From NCBI GenBank assembly GCA_039720395.1, contig CM077822.1:17997043-18061042 (forward strand): a stretch of 64,000 nt of DNA, written 5' to 3'. Shown here piece after piece: positions 1-12,250 of this stretch. The notes beneath the pieces were generated by a model. That model saw nothing but the letters and a program-made list of their open reading frames with translations, did not search any database and was not told where the DNA came from. Position numbers and translations under genes: made by a program. This DNA is from Liquidambar formosana (lineage: Eukaryota; Streptophyta; Magnoliopsida; Saxifragales; Altingiaceae). Position 1 is the first letter of the stretch. Every line of letters starts with the position of its first letter.

Positions 1-1103
1 TATGTGGTTTTTGGAAAATTTACATATAATTTTCAGGATTATGTGAGAATTATGAAATTAATAAATGAAAATTAAAGTAATGATGATATGATGATGAGGG
101 CTACTGGAGACAGGATTACTGCGGTCCCAAAGGAATGGGACGTCTTGCCGTGTTTTCCTATCCTTTAGTTCTGGGCTATGTGCCCGAATATGAGGTTACT
201 TTCTGGTCCAAATAGGATCATAGTGTTTCCTCATGATGGGGTTACTTTCTGGACCAGGTAGGATCCATAGTGTTTCCCCTTATTTCCCGCGCGCGAGGGC
301 CCTGCATGACCTAGGGAGGATTTATCAGTTTGAAAGACTGATGTTATGGATTGCCGGATATGGCGGGTAATGGTAATTGGCTTATAAGGTCGTGATATGG
401 TAATTGGAAAGAATGATAATGAATAATAAATAACTTGAGTTATTTCTTACCTTTTTAAAAATAAAAAGGGGTGTTGGTATTAAATGATCTAAACTTCCGC
501 AGTTTAATTCATTATACATGTATCAGTTTTATTTATTGTAAATTTTATATTGCAAACGAATAAATGGTTTTGCAGGGTTCTTGGAAATGTATGTAAATTA
601 TGGTTTTTAAAACCTTGGGGTTATTTTTGAGAAATGTTTTCCTACTGAGCGTGTAGCTCATACCCCCACAGCTTTCTTGCAGGTCATATTTTCGAAGATA
701 AGTTGACCTGGGTTTTGGGAGCGCATCGACATGCTTGCATTCATGTAGAGAGTATTTGAGATAGGCTTAGAGCCTAGGCATGTATTAATTTTAATTTCAT
801 GGCCTGTAATAATTAATTGAGTAGTGGATGCATATCTGAATGAGACCCATGTGACTACGATATAGCCTAAATATTTCTTTATGTTGGAATATTGTGTGGA
901 TGGCTGGATATGTTTTTAAATGTGTTTTCTACAGGTTTTTATAACTAGTCGATAACTTGGTATGTCCCATTTACAGACGGGACCATGCCGAATTTTCTAA
1001 AAATATTTTCAAAAGAATTATTTCTATTAAACATCCACCAAATTTGGCTTTAAAAGTTGTTTTCTTACTACTTAACTAACGGTCCCAATTTCGGGTCGTT
1101 ACA
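1..1103 (+). repeat. Ty3/gypsy-like LTR fragment, 3' part
   Basis: No coding region is visible. The stretch ends in GGGTCGTTACA at about 1093-1103, a common 3' end of plant Ty3/gypsy LTRs. At 645-680 it carries CTACTGAGCGTGTAGCTCAT followed by a C-run, resembling the promoter or R-region signature of such LTRs. Internally there are two near-repeats of GGTTACTTTCTGG (about 193 and 240). The left end lies outside the window, so element length and any partner LTR cannot be judged. This is recognition from general appearance of such LTRs, not alignment. Confidence 0.45.
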
Positions 1104-1172
1104 ACAAGGTTTGAACCCAAGACCTCATTGTTGGTATTCCAACCATGAAGCCATCTGAGCCACACCTCGTGG
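1104..1172 (-). repeat. tRNA-derived SINE-like head
   Basis: On the - strand there is an A-box-like TGGCTCAGATGG and, about 35 bases on, a B-box-like GGGTTCAAACC. This is the spacing of an RNA polymerase III internal promoter. It abuts the end of the LTR fragment. There is no clean cloverleaf, so a retroposed tRNA relic is preferred over a tRNA gene. Confidence 0.4.
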
Positions 1173-1310
1173 TTCTTGGAAGGTCTTTTATCCAACTGTA
1201 AGATCTTTGTCTTGAAATTTGTATAAAATCCTTAGAAATAATGTGAGAGTTTGTCAATGAACCTATGAATGCGCTATTTTCCCTTTTTTATTGGTAAGAA
1301 ATGGATGGAA

Positions 1311-1945
1311 ATAAAAAATGACTTTGAGGCAATAATTAATCAACGTCAACTAAATTGGGTCAAGTGGGCACTAAACTCCCTTTATTTATTTATTTTTATT
1401 TTTTTAGTCTAGGTGCTACCTACTAATGAAGATAGAAGAAAAAATATGCTTTCCCAATTGTGGACAAATTGGCCAACTTATTAAATAAAGCTTCCTAATT
1501 AAATGGATTATTATAAGAAATGTGATGATCATTTGGAAGGCTGTGAAGATGGGAGTGAAGAGGGGGGCATATTTAGAATGAGAAATAAAAAGGACCTTGT
1601 TGCTTTAATTTTGATGGACAACAACTAATAAAAAATGACTTTGAGGCAATAATTAATCAACGTCAACTAAATTGGGTCAAGTGGGCACTAAACTCCCTTT
1701 ATTTATTTATTTATATTTTTTTAGTCTAGGTGCTACCTACTAATGAAGATAGCAAAAAAAATATGCTTTCCCAATTGTGGACAAATTGGCCAACTTATTA
1801 AATAAAGCTTCCTAATTAAATGGATTATTATAAGAAATGTGATGATCATTTGGAAGGCTGTGAAGATGGGAGTGAAGAGGGGGGCATATTTAGAATGAGA
1901 AATAAAAAGGACCTTGTTGCTTTAATTTTGATGGACAACAACTAA
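1311..1945. repeat. 317-bp direct tandem duplication (two copies)
   Basis: Copy 1 is 1311-1627 and copy 2 is 1628-1945. Both begin ATAAAAAATGACTTTGAGGC and end GATGGACAACAACTAAT, with only a few differences in A/T runs. The high identity implies a recent duplication. No ORF is carried. Confidence 0.9.
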
Positions 1946-3330
1946 TTAATATAAGTCAATGGGGCAGTAAATGACGACTAAATTAGGCTAAGTGGGAAAT
2001 AATTTTTATGGTGCACCTACAATTAAGAGTATTACACATGTGCCCATCTAACTATCTAGGTTTCAAATTATCTCTCCTTTTGACTGAATAATATCACTTC
2101 GTGAACTTTTATTAAAGTGTGAATAAATCTAAATGTGTTGTAGTTACCAAATGTCTTGTGTAATAACAAGGAGGGATTAACGAAAAAAATAAAAAAAAAA
2201 TTCCAAATGAGGTTGAGTGTGGCATTCATAACAGGTTCCACTAGAGTCACAGTATTTATTTTGGGGTAAAAAATGAGGTTTAGCTCCTAAATTTGGAGTT
2301 GAGGGGGTGTGTGTTGTGTTTTTAATGTGTCCACTGCAGTATTGATAGTCAGAATACTCATTTCAAGATAACATCACGGATTTAAGCCTTTAGTACCAAA
2401 AAATAGAAAGAAAAAAAAGAATCATTCTCCTCCATTACGGGTAACTGATCACATGTGTTCAGCTCAAAGGTGAAATTGCAAAGAATAATTAAGGGGACCA
2501 GTTCACAATGTGTAAAATAGATCTAGTTAGGATAATTATATCAAGTCATGTGGACTTCTCGCTAATTCGGAGCATAATGTTTATTAGAAAACATAATTCT
2601 GAATAACTTTGTAAAATAAAAAATCTTTTGTTTAAATAAACTTATTGACCATTTATAGTCTCTATTTTATTTTTTCAAAATGATTCATGAAAAATGTCCA
2701 GTCTTTCAACCCAGTGAAAATTTTTTGTCACATAATATACAAAAGCACATACAAATAAACAAGTGCTTCAAACACGGAAAAAGAAATACTAAATGGTTTT
2801 TTTTTAATTCGGTCGAATTTTCTAAAGATTGGCCTTTTTTTTTTCCCCAAAATGTCCAATCTTTTCATCTAAAATTTATTCAATTTTTGCTTGTGGTCTC
2901 ATCAAAATCCATATTATAACAAATATGTATGATGAATTACTGAATTATGAAATCACGCTCCGAATTACCTATGTTTGTTATTGCGAAGCTCTTGACTCCA
3001 GAAGCTCTCCAATTGTTAGGTACGATCCCAACCAGTGTTATAAACATGTATGAACTCAAAGAAGTATTGAATTGAAACCATTCAACACTTCCCACTAAAC
3101 AAAAAAGTTGATGGTAACTTTTACCTAAAACTACGATAGTTATTCCTTTCCCCAGTTATGCATTGTCTACATAAATCATGAGAAACGGATAACTTTACGC
3201 AAGGTTAGGATCTAGTGTTTTAGGTGGATAGAGAATATTAGACAATAGATCTACATTATGCGTGTCCAAAAAAGAAGTAATTTATGAATTTGCAAAAGGA
3301 TTAAGTACTACAATATGCAGACTAATTTAA
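1946..3330. other. AT-rich intergenic stretch, no gene seen
   Basis: The ORFs here are short and of low complexity. No domain, RNA gene or transposon terminus was recognised. Confidence 0.6.
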
Positions 3331-3527
3331 ACAGAGGAAAGCTCTACTCGGTGCTCCCTTCTCGATTCACGATTTGATTGTTGGATGAATATTGTTACGT
3401 TCAAATGGAGTGGCAACTTCACGAATTGACTTTTTCAAAAGGAAAGTAGTAAAAAAGCAGTACACCCCCTTGCATCTGTCTCCACACAACTCAGACTCAG
3501 ACTCTCTCCTTGTCCGGCCGAACCACA

Positions 3528-3558
<31 letters not shown>

Positions 3559-3880
3559 TTCTCTCTCCTTCCTTTACTGTTGCCATTCATACCATGTGCC
3601 CGGCTCTCTGTTTTGTTAAGTCAATCTTCTTTCCTTGTAATCCTCTTTCTTGTGGTTTTCTTTATGCCGTTTGATTCTATTTGCTGCAAGACGCCCACAA
3701 AATCTGTCTACAACTTTACATTTTTCCTTTGTTTCTCCTAAAATCTCCTTTCCTTTTCTGTTTTCCTCTCCCTTCGTCTCTATAGAACTCTTGGTTCTGT
3801 GTTTTTGGTCTTGCCTTGAATTCTCTCTACCTGTATTCTCTCTTTTTTTTTTTTTCTTTTTTTTGAAAAAAAAGTGAGAA
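3331..3880 (+). promoter_or_regulatory. probable promoter/5'UTR of the CNL gene
   Basis: A (CT)14 tract lies at 3528-3555 inside a wider pyrimidine-rich zone (about 3480-3860) that runs to the start codon. Pyrimidine patches and CT microsatellites are common in plant 5'UTRs. No clear TATA box was found, so the transcription start is not placed. The ATG at 3881 has G at -3 and G at +4, a favourable context. Confidence 0.5.
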
Positions 3881-6853
3881 ATGGCTGTTCACTTTTTCTT
3901 GCACTCTGTCTTGTATGCTATTGCGATCTATTATACTGCGGAGAAAATCATAGAGAAGCTGCAGGAGGAAATCCGAGACGACGCGCTGGCAGAAATCAAC
4001 AACTACGTGGCCGCTCAAAGCGGAGACTATCTGGTCGCCTCAATCAGGCGTCCACTTGGTTATCTGCTTTCCATTGTGGTCCTTTACATTGCAAAGGAAA
4101 TCGCAGAGTACCTGGTGGAGAAATTCAAAGGGTACGCGGTGGAGATAATCGAAAAGTACGTGGTGGCTCCAGTCAGAGAAAACGTGGTCGCTCCAATTGG
4201 AATTCAACTTAATTATCTGCTTTGCTACAAGAGCAACATTGAAGGTTTCAGGACTCAAATGGAGAATCTGGAGAAAACAAGAGATGAGGTGCAAGGACTA
4301 GTTGATGCTGCTGAAATGAAAGACGAAGTTATCCTACAAAATGTTCGGGAGTGGCTAACAAATGTCAACAAGATCATAGTAGAGTCGAGGAACATTTTCG
4401 AGGATGAACTCCAACTAAATTTGAAGTTGTACTACCAACGAAGCAGGTACGCTAGGGAGAAGACAGCAGATGTTGATAAGCTCACACAAGAGCGCAACAG
4501 CTTCAACAGATTATCCACTTATGCATTGGCCCCTGGATCCAGAAAATCGATTTTTGAAAAAATCATGGAAGCAGTGAAAGATGATGGAATCAATATGATT
4601 GGGATATACGGCATGGGTGGTGTGGGTAAAACCACACTTGCGAAAGAAGTTGGCAAACGAGCTGAAGATGATAATTTATTTGATAAGGTAGCGATGTCGG
4701 TGGTTTCCCAGCCTCCAGACTTCATAAGAATTCGGGGTGAAATTGCAGACTTGCTTGGTATGAAATTGGATGCGGAGACCGAATTGGGCAGAGCAGGACA
4801 GTTCTCTAAACAACTTAAAGAAACAAAGAAATTCCTGATAATATTGGACGATGTTTGGAAAGGAGTCAAGTTAGCGGATATTGGAATTCCTTCCGGAGAG
4901 GAGCATAGGGGTTGCAAAATTTTGTTGACTTCTCGGAGCGAAAAAGTATGCGACGACTGCAATTTGATGAACAGTACAACTCAAAAGAATTTCTCGATTG
5001 AAGTCTTATCTGACGAGGAGGGATGGAAATTGTTCCGGAAGATGGCTGGCGACTCTGCTGACTCTCCAGATCTACATGATTTGCCGTCCAAGGTTGCTAA
5101 AGAATGTGCAGGCCTGCCGCTTGCGATCGTGACAGTTGCAAGAGCTTTGCAAAAGAAAGGCGTTGAAGTTTGGAGGGATGCTCTTAATAAACTACGTATG
5201 AATCCAGATAAGGAAGTTTTTTCAAGTCTAGAATTGAGTTACAGTCATCTAGGAGAAAAGGAAGCCAAATCATTTTTCTTGCTTTGTTGTCTATTTCCTG
5301 AAGATTCTCGTATACCAATTGAATCCTTGATGATGTATGGGATGGGTTGGAGATTGTTTGAAAATGTTCGTACAGTGGACGAAGCAAGAGACAGGGCATA
5401 TGCATTGGCTGATTCCCTAAAATCTTCTTGTTTATTGCAAGAAGGTGGTAGCAAAGAATTTGTCAAAATGCATGACGTCATTCGAGACGTCGCCATATCA
5501 ATTGCATCCAAAAATGAGCAAGCGTTTCTAGTAAGAGCTGGTGCAGGCTGGGAGGAAGAATTGCAAGAAGAGGACGCATTTAAACGGTACGCTGTCATAT
5601 CACTGTGGTCTGATGATTTTCGTGAGCTTCCTGTAGAGTTGGAATGTCCGAAACTCCAAATTTTATTGTTACGAAGCACCCGTTCTTCATCACGATTCCC
5701 TAACAATCTCTCTTTTATGATGGAGAATCTCAAAGTTCTAAATGTTTTTTCCATCAAGTTTTTGTCACTACCACCATCGTTTCAAAATTTGAAAAACCTT
5801 CGGACGTTGTGTTTAAATAGTTGCAGTTTGAAAGATATATCTATAGTGGAAAAATTGAAGAAACTAGAAATTATTAGCCTTTGCAATTCATATATCGAGG
5901 AGTTGCCCAAAAAAATGGGAATGCTGACTCAGCTAAAGCTGTTAGATTTGACAGGATGTTACCTTCTCAGAGTTATTCCATCGGATGTCATATTAGGCTT
6001 ATCCCGATTAGAAGGATTGTACATGGATTGTGGCTTTGGTGAATGGGAGATTGAAAGAGAAGACAAAGAAAGAAGTAATGCAAGCCTTGCGGAGCTGAAA
6101 CACTTGTCCCACTTGATCAATTTAGAGATTCACATACCAGATGCTGACTGTTTTCCTGACGATTTATTCTTCAAAAGCTTGTCCAGATTTAAAATATCAG
6201 TTGGCCTCTGGTTCTATTCATGGAAAAGGCGCGGCTTCTTTGATTCATGGAGGGATCCCTGCTACTCAAAAACCTTAGGACTGAATCTCAATGTAAGCAC
6301 TGCTTTAAAGAATGGAGTCAAGGAACTGTTGAGGAAAGTTGAGCAATTCCACTTGTTGGGGAAAATGAAGGGTTTGAAGAGTGTATATGACTTGGATAGG
6401 GAGGGGTTTCGAGACTTGAGGTATCTTCTTGTCGAAGGTTGCAGCGAGGTGGAACATATCTTCAACGCGTCGGAATGCAGTGAACTGCAAGAATTGAGGC
6501 TACGGAACCTACCTAGATTAATGAATCTGTGGAAGGACCCTACTCGACATGTGGGCTTTCACAACCTTACAGTTGTGAGAGTGGGAGAATGTCATGGACT
6601 GAAAAATCTATTCTCACACTCCGTAGCCAAACAACTTTCGAAAGTACTCGTCGAACTAGAAGTAGCAGACTGCATGATAATGGAAGAAATAGTTGGAAAA
6701 GGAAAAGAAGCAGCATCAGTAGAAGTGGATGACATCGTGTTCCTTCATTTGCGTTCTTTGAGCCTTTGGAGTCTGCCAAACCTTAGAAATTTCTGCTCCA
6801 ATGCAAAGGGGGATCTGGATACCCACACACAAGAACCTCTCTTCGACAAAAAG
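3881..6853 (+). CDS. CC-NB-ARC-LRR disease-resistance protein, exon 1
   Basis: Intracellular immune receptor of the CNL type (RPS2 / At4g27190-like subgroup); these proteins sense pathogen effectors and switch state by nucleotide exchange. The frame is open for 991 codons to the splice site. Seen: a hydrophobic, helical N-terminus and coiled coil (residues 1-215), P-loop GMGGVGKTT (244-252), kinase-2 LILDDVW-type motif ending in W (318-326), RNBS-B GCKILLTSR (from 344), GLPLA (411-415), CCLFPED and MHD (530-532). LRRs run from about residue 560 onward. The W after the kinase-2 aspartates marks a non-TIR NLR. The last codons spell LFDKK, and the donor GTACGC follows at 6854, as in the downstream LRR exons. 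Unspliced, the frame would end at 6904. The CC has an apparent duplicated YLVA/RR-LGYLL segment. Key motifs are intact, so it could be functional. Confidence 0.85.
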
Positions 6854-9800
6854 GTACGCTGCAAAAAGGTACACAAGAACCTCTCTTCGACAAAAACAAA
6901 TTAAAACCTCATAAAAAGGAAGGAACGCGTGAAGGCTTTGATAAAAAAAATGGAATATTTTAGGCTAATCACCAACTGCTCTGGAATACTCTGGGAATTG
7001 GTTAATTCGCCGGAGACAAGAGCGAGTGAATTTAGTTTCGAGAGCATGCCTTTCCCTTAATAGGGGGCGTGTAAGGTGTTTGTAACAAAAAGGTCAGATT
7101 AGAGGGATGCGAACCTCACCCTGCTTTTCTATGGTTCAATCTCATAGAGCGTTTTAAAGTTGTCAGATGGCACCGCCAACTTCGAGCACTTTCATAAAAA
7201 AAATTAAAAGTAAAAATAAAAATTGGAGCACTAACCATCCTGTTTAAGTTTATAATTACATTTGTCTAATAACTTTGATTCTATCATCAAAGATTTCTAC
7301 CCTTTTTATGAAAAGATTTGAGGTTGGAGAGATTCATCACGCTTTGCACCTGATTAGTTCTCTCGTTGGGCACATGTAATTCTCTCCTGTTACATGTAAT
7401 TTACAAATCAAAATTCATAGGGATGACTTTAAGAGAAAGTGATGAAAGTTGAATTCAAGACTTATGAAAATAATATAATTTTACATTAAAACCGGTGGAG
7501 AATAAGAAAAAAAAAGGTACAAAAAAATTTCAGTACTTAAATGAAATGTTAACTCAGGCAAGGGGTTTGGGTCAGGCAAATGAATACCTTTAGGTCCGAA
7601 ACTGTCAAGTGTGTATTCGGTTTGGAAATACAAATATAAAACCTGCCCATTAGGATTCGTGGATTCGGTCAACCCACCAACAGACTAACATAATAATAAA
7701 TCATACATTTTTATTTATTTATTTAATTTATTGCGTTAGCAATTTGACCTTCTGAAACTTGTTTTTGTATCTCTAGCTAATTTTATGAAATATCATTATT
7801 ATCATATAATTATAAAACGTTGTCTAGGTTAAATTGAACCCCACAGCTGCATTTGAGGTCCCCCTAACGCACCTACCTTAATTGTACTAATTCACTAACT
7901 TTTTAAATTATGTGCATTCATAAGAAATCTCAATTCAATTAGGATATGCTTTTTATTGTAAAATGTTTTTCATGGGATGCTACCTATTTATGTATTTTTT
8001 ACAATTTTGTAAGTAAATTTTGGTCACTCCAATGTTTTTTATTTTTATTTTATTTTCTTAAGAATTAATACTTTTAATGGCAATATAGATATAATAACAA
8101 CTAATGTTTCTCAAGTAGCTTGGCAAAATGATGAAGTTTTTGGCTGTGGGTGAACCACAAGTCCACAAGATCGAGTAATGAATATGTAATAAGCATATGC
8201 AGTGTTTTAGAGTAATGCTATATGCACCAATTCCATCCTCAATTATTATTCCAATTCACTCACAAAAAGATGGGATCTACACTCGTTTGAATGGAACCTA
8301 CCAAGAGGTCTTGGACTCTTGGGTTCAACTCTCACCACTCCCTCTTAAGACCACTCTCATGGACTTGGTCTTCTTATTTCCCGATGCATGTGGGATGGCG
8401 AGATTGCATATACCTAAGGGATTACTCGGGTACAAAGCATCTGGAATCTTCTGATATCACCAAAAAAAAAAAAAAAAGAAAAAGAAAAAAAAATTTGTCG
8501 ATTGGGATTGCGGAAAAGGGGGGACCTAATCCATAGGCGTGGTGGTTTTAGCCTTAAGTAACCAAAACAAATTTCAATTTTAAATTAAACCGAGGATGAG
8601 TAGGAAAAAAAGTGCAAAACATAAATCAGAAATTAAATGAATGTCAACTCAGGCAATGAGTCTGGGTTAGACCCAGAAACATCATACATTTTTTATTTTA
8701 TTTTTTTAGCAATTGGACTTAAAAACCAATTTCTCTTAGAGCTTGATGCTAGTTGTCATTTGACCTTCTGAAACTTGTTTTTGTACCTCTAATTTTTTTT
8801 ATGAAATATCATTATTAATTATCATATAATTATAAAACTTTTTCTAGGTTAAATTGAACCCCACAGCTGCGTTTGAATCCCCTTAACTCAAGTGCCTTAA
8901 TTGTACTAATTCACTAACTTATTAAATTATGTGCATTCATAAGAAACCTTAATTCAATTAGGATATGTTTTTTTAATGTAAATATTTTTTCATGGGATGC
9001 TACCTATTTATGTATTTTTTACAATTTTGTAGGTAAATTTTGGTCACTCCAATGTTTTTTATTTTTATTTTATTTTCTTAAGAATACAAACTTTTAATAG
9101 CAATATAGATATAATAACATCTAACGTTTCTCAAGTAGCTTGGCAAAATGATGAAGTTTTGGCTGTGAGTGAACCATAAGGTCTGGGTCAACCCCAATTA
9201 ATACCGTTAGGTCCCAAACTGTCTAATTGTGGATTCGGGTTGAAAACAAAACTTCTAACCTGCTCATTAAGATTCATTATGTCAACCCACCAACCCATTT
9301 ATAATTAAATTTTATCTTTAAAATCTATTTATCAATAATAAGAATGCCTTATCAGCTAATTGGGGCCTATCTAACTTGAACCCAGCCCATTTGTAATTGT
9401 GATTGGGTTCTGCTTGGCCACATATTGGCCATCTCATGACACTCTTGACTCTTTTATCTCATTTTCTTGGTTCAAGTCGGCCAGTTTACCATTGTGGGGT
9501 GAAAATCGGCGAATCTAGCTAGAATCTAACAAATTAAAGGAATAATTTGAAACTATTGCAATATTTAACATACAATATATGGAGGTATTCAGTATTCATG
9601 CAAGTTTTTAATTTATTTTGTTTTATTTTTTCAATTAGAAGATAATTAAGTAAGCCATAATAATTAATCTAACTCTAAGCAAGAGATGGTGAGCCATGAT
9701 TTTACACATTTGACATTGAAAAACTCAAATTCAGCAAAGTTTGTCTTTTTCAATACTTTCCGAAAAAATTTATGAGAATCAGTGGTCCTCCATGAAAGTA

Positions 9801-11407
9801 ATAATGGTATGTAAAAGAAAAACTTATATGTAACTGTGATACGACAGATGTGATGTAACAAGCCAATGAGGGCCGGTGAAGCAAAATGGATTGTCAGAGT
9901 ACTTTTTGACCCCATAATCCTATTTTGCTTTGTTTTCATTGGCTCACAACACTGCGTGGCCGTGTCACAGTTACATAGAAGACAAACTCTGGTACATAAT
10001 GCATGCATTTAAGAGATTGAAGTGTGTCATTTTACAAGACTTATCTAAGATACACGTACGTGGTGCAAAGTTTTAAAAATGGTCTTGTAGTTCTCACCCT
10101 AAGAATAGTTCAAGCAAATATGCAATGTCCTTTGAACATGCGTCTTGATTTTTTGTTTTGACATCATATGATTCTACTTAACCAAACAAAAGATTTTTAA
10201 AAAAAAAACCATTACCTTTTTCATCCGGGTTTTTGTTGATCGTATAAAAAAATTATCCAAACCTTAGAATCGTGGTGACTAACCATGATTTTAATAGAAT
10301 CATGGGTGCCATCTGCTATTTACTTTAGCTTTAAAAATAAGTGGAATGAAACCTTATATTCTGAATAATATTTTTATTTTACATTATTGTAGTAAAGAAC
10401 CCAAGTTTGAAGTATATTCAGTTCACATTTCACAACTTAACATTCATATTACATATCAAAAATAAATAAATAAAAAATAAAAGAAGTAAGACACCATTTT
10501 ATGCGTATTTTTTGAGGGTACAAATAATTCAATTTTTTTTTTCCTGCTTTGAATGATGCCTATATCTGTTTTATACATTACTTTTTTTGTTCTTTTAATT
10601 TTAAAACTGTAACAAGGGATTTGGATAATAATTGAGAAACCATACTTTTTGACTTTTTGACTTTTTAAGAAACCATACTTTTTGAATGATAAATCTTATT
10701 AAGAAACCATACTTTTTTACTTTTATTCCATAGGGATTTGAACTTTTTCTCAAATTTTCAAAATTATGGACATAATATGGCAGTTTAAAATTTTAAAATA
10801 TTTGATACTTTTCATTTTTCTGGTTTAAATTTTTAGACTTCTAATGAAAAAACCAATGAAGATATATTATTGTTTATTTCAATAAACTATTTTCTTGTAA
10901 TGAGAGACTAATATAGTTAAGTCAAATTTCTAACCCCTCTCCCTAATCAATAGCATAGATTGAATCAACTATTCATACAAGATAAGATTACTTGAGTTGC
11001 AATCCAAATTGGGCTCTCTAATTCATTATAAATAAATAAAGATATTCCTATAAACTAGAGATGGTATATATCACACATGATGCGTGTGTGTGCACAAGAC
11101 CATCAGAAGCCCTTGTGCTAACTCAAATTGGGAGTTAGAGAGGAAATTTCAGGAGTCATTCCACTTTTCTTGCTTGATTCAGATATTCAATTGAGAGTTT
11201 TGAAAATTTTCAGCTATTCTATTGAAGTATGTTAAGTATGCCAATTATTGTTGTGTTGAATTAACTTATATATTCTAATTATGCTTTTGGTTTATTACCA
11301 TATGCCTATTCATATGGTTTCAGTATGAAAGATGACTAATTTAATTTTGTATAAATAAATCTGATTAGTGGCTTTTGCACTTTAACACAATGAACTAAAT
11401 TATCCAG
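6854..11407 (+). other. intron 1 of the CNL gene, repeat-rich
   Basis: Inferred intron between a GTACGC donor and a TTATCCAG acceptor. It holds a direct duplication (7741-8160 and 8757-9180) and blocks that recur in the next intron: about 9380-9730 resembles 16080-16430, and 10687-11170 resembles 15282-15765. An A-run at 8462-8476, after a short GC-richer stretch, may be a retroposon tail. No exon was recognised inside. Confidence 0.6.
7741..9180. repeat. roughly 420-bp direct duplication in intron 1
   Basis: 7741-8160 and 8757-9180 share long identical runs, for example GACCTTCTGAAACTTG and GCTTGGCAAAATGATGAAG. About 600 bp of other sequence separates the copies. A shorter, more diverged relative lies at about 12340-12450 in the next intron. 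Confidence 0.8.
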
Positions 11408-12082
11408 GTTGCATTCCCTGTCTTGGAGACATTGCAAATTCATTCTATTGGTAATTTGATAGAGATTCAACACTCGCAATTTCCAGTTAAGTCCTTTTCT
11501 CAACTAAAAGTCCTGGAAGTGGGAAACTGTGAAAAAGTGTCAAAAATTGTTGCATTCAATATGCTAAAAGGGTTACTAAGTTTGGAGAAACTTAGTCTAA
11601 ACTTCTGTGACTCAATGGAAGAGATAATTGGAGTTGAAGGGCTTGTTTTCGAGGAAGGACATGTAACTGAAACACCATTTCAGTTAAAAGAATTGCAGTT
11701 ACGGGGACTACGGAAGTTAAAACATATCATGCGGTGGGACATGTATCCACACGGAACACTTGGCTTCCAAAATTTGAGTTCCATAGACATTTGTTATTGT
11801 GATAGCCTGAAAAGTCTATTCTCACCCTCCATGGCCAGCAATCTTGTGCAACTCCAAGAACTAGAAATAGATTCATGCAAGATGATGGAATCAATAATTG
11901 CAGTGGAAAAAGAAGGAGAACACTGCATAGAGATTGTTGAGTTTCCACAGCTACACACTCTCCGACTTGAAAATCTACCAAAACTTATCAGTTTCAGGCA
12001 GACATTCACTTCCAATTTTTCAATTAGGACTACTCAAGAGGGCAACCTTGGTGACCCCATACAACCTCTATTCGACAAAAAG
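11408..12082 (+). CDS. CNL gene, LRR exon 2
   Basis: Acceptor CCAG, then GTTGCATTCCCTGTC in frame for exactly 225 codons, then a donor after LFDKK (AAG|GTACGC). This phase-0 exon adds irregular LRRs of the type seen in the C-termini of At4g27190-like CNLs, which mediate recognition. Repeats such as LEKLSLNFCDSMEEI, LKELQLRGLRKLKHI and LQELEIDSCKMMESI are visible. It is the one intact member of a family of similar exons; the others (49170-55587) are broken. Compared with them it lacks about 35 residues between LISF and the FTSNFS segment, an in-frame internal deletion. Confidence 0.8.
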
Positions 12083-12187
12083 GTACGCACTTTGTGTGAG
12101 ATTTGAGTTTTTATTTATATATATTCCATCATCAAAGGTTCCTTCCCTTTTTTACTAGAGTTGAGGTTTGATGTTGAACATAGATAT

Positions 12188-12250
12188 TGTCTGGGTTAGA
12201 TGGAAAAGTACACGGGTAGAACCCATGGTTGGGTTCGAATCCCCGTATGA
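12188..12250 (+). repeat. tRNA-like (SINE-head) sequence
   Basis: An A-box-like TGGGTTAGATGG and a B-box-like GGGTTCGAATCCC lie about 35 bases apart, roughly 105 bases after the LRR exon donor. Similar sequences lie at 50296-50362, 53543-53598 and 55709-55768, each downstream of an LRR exon. It therefore belongs to the duplicated exon-intron unit. Not a convincing intact tRNA gene. Confidence 0.5.

Noticed and set aside
3874..4212. 112-codon ORF overlapping the start of the CNL gene
   Set aside because: Different frame over the CC coding region; Arg-rich shadow with no independent support.
9664..10008. 114-codon ORF on the - strand in intron 1
   Set aside because: No domain; a degraded version of the same block at about 16330-16560 is not open, so coding is not conserved.
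12188..12250. tRNA gene
   Set aside because: A and B boxes are present but acceptor and anticodon arms do not pair convincingly; copies are diverged, so a retroposon head is more likely.
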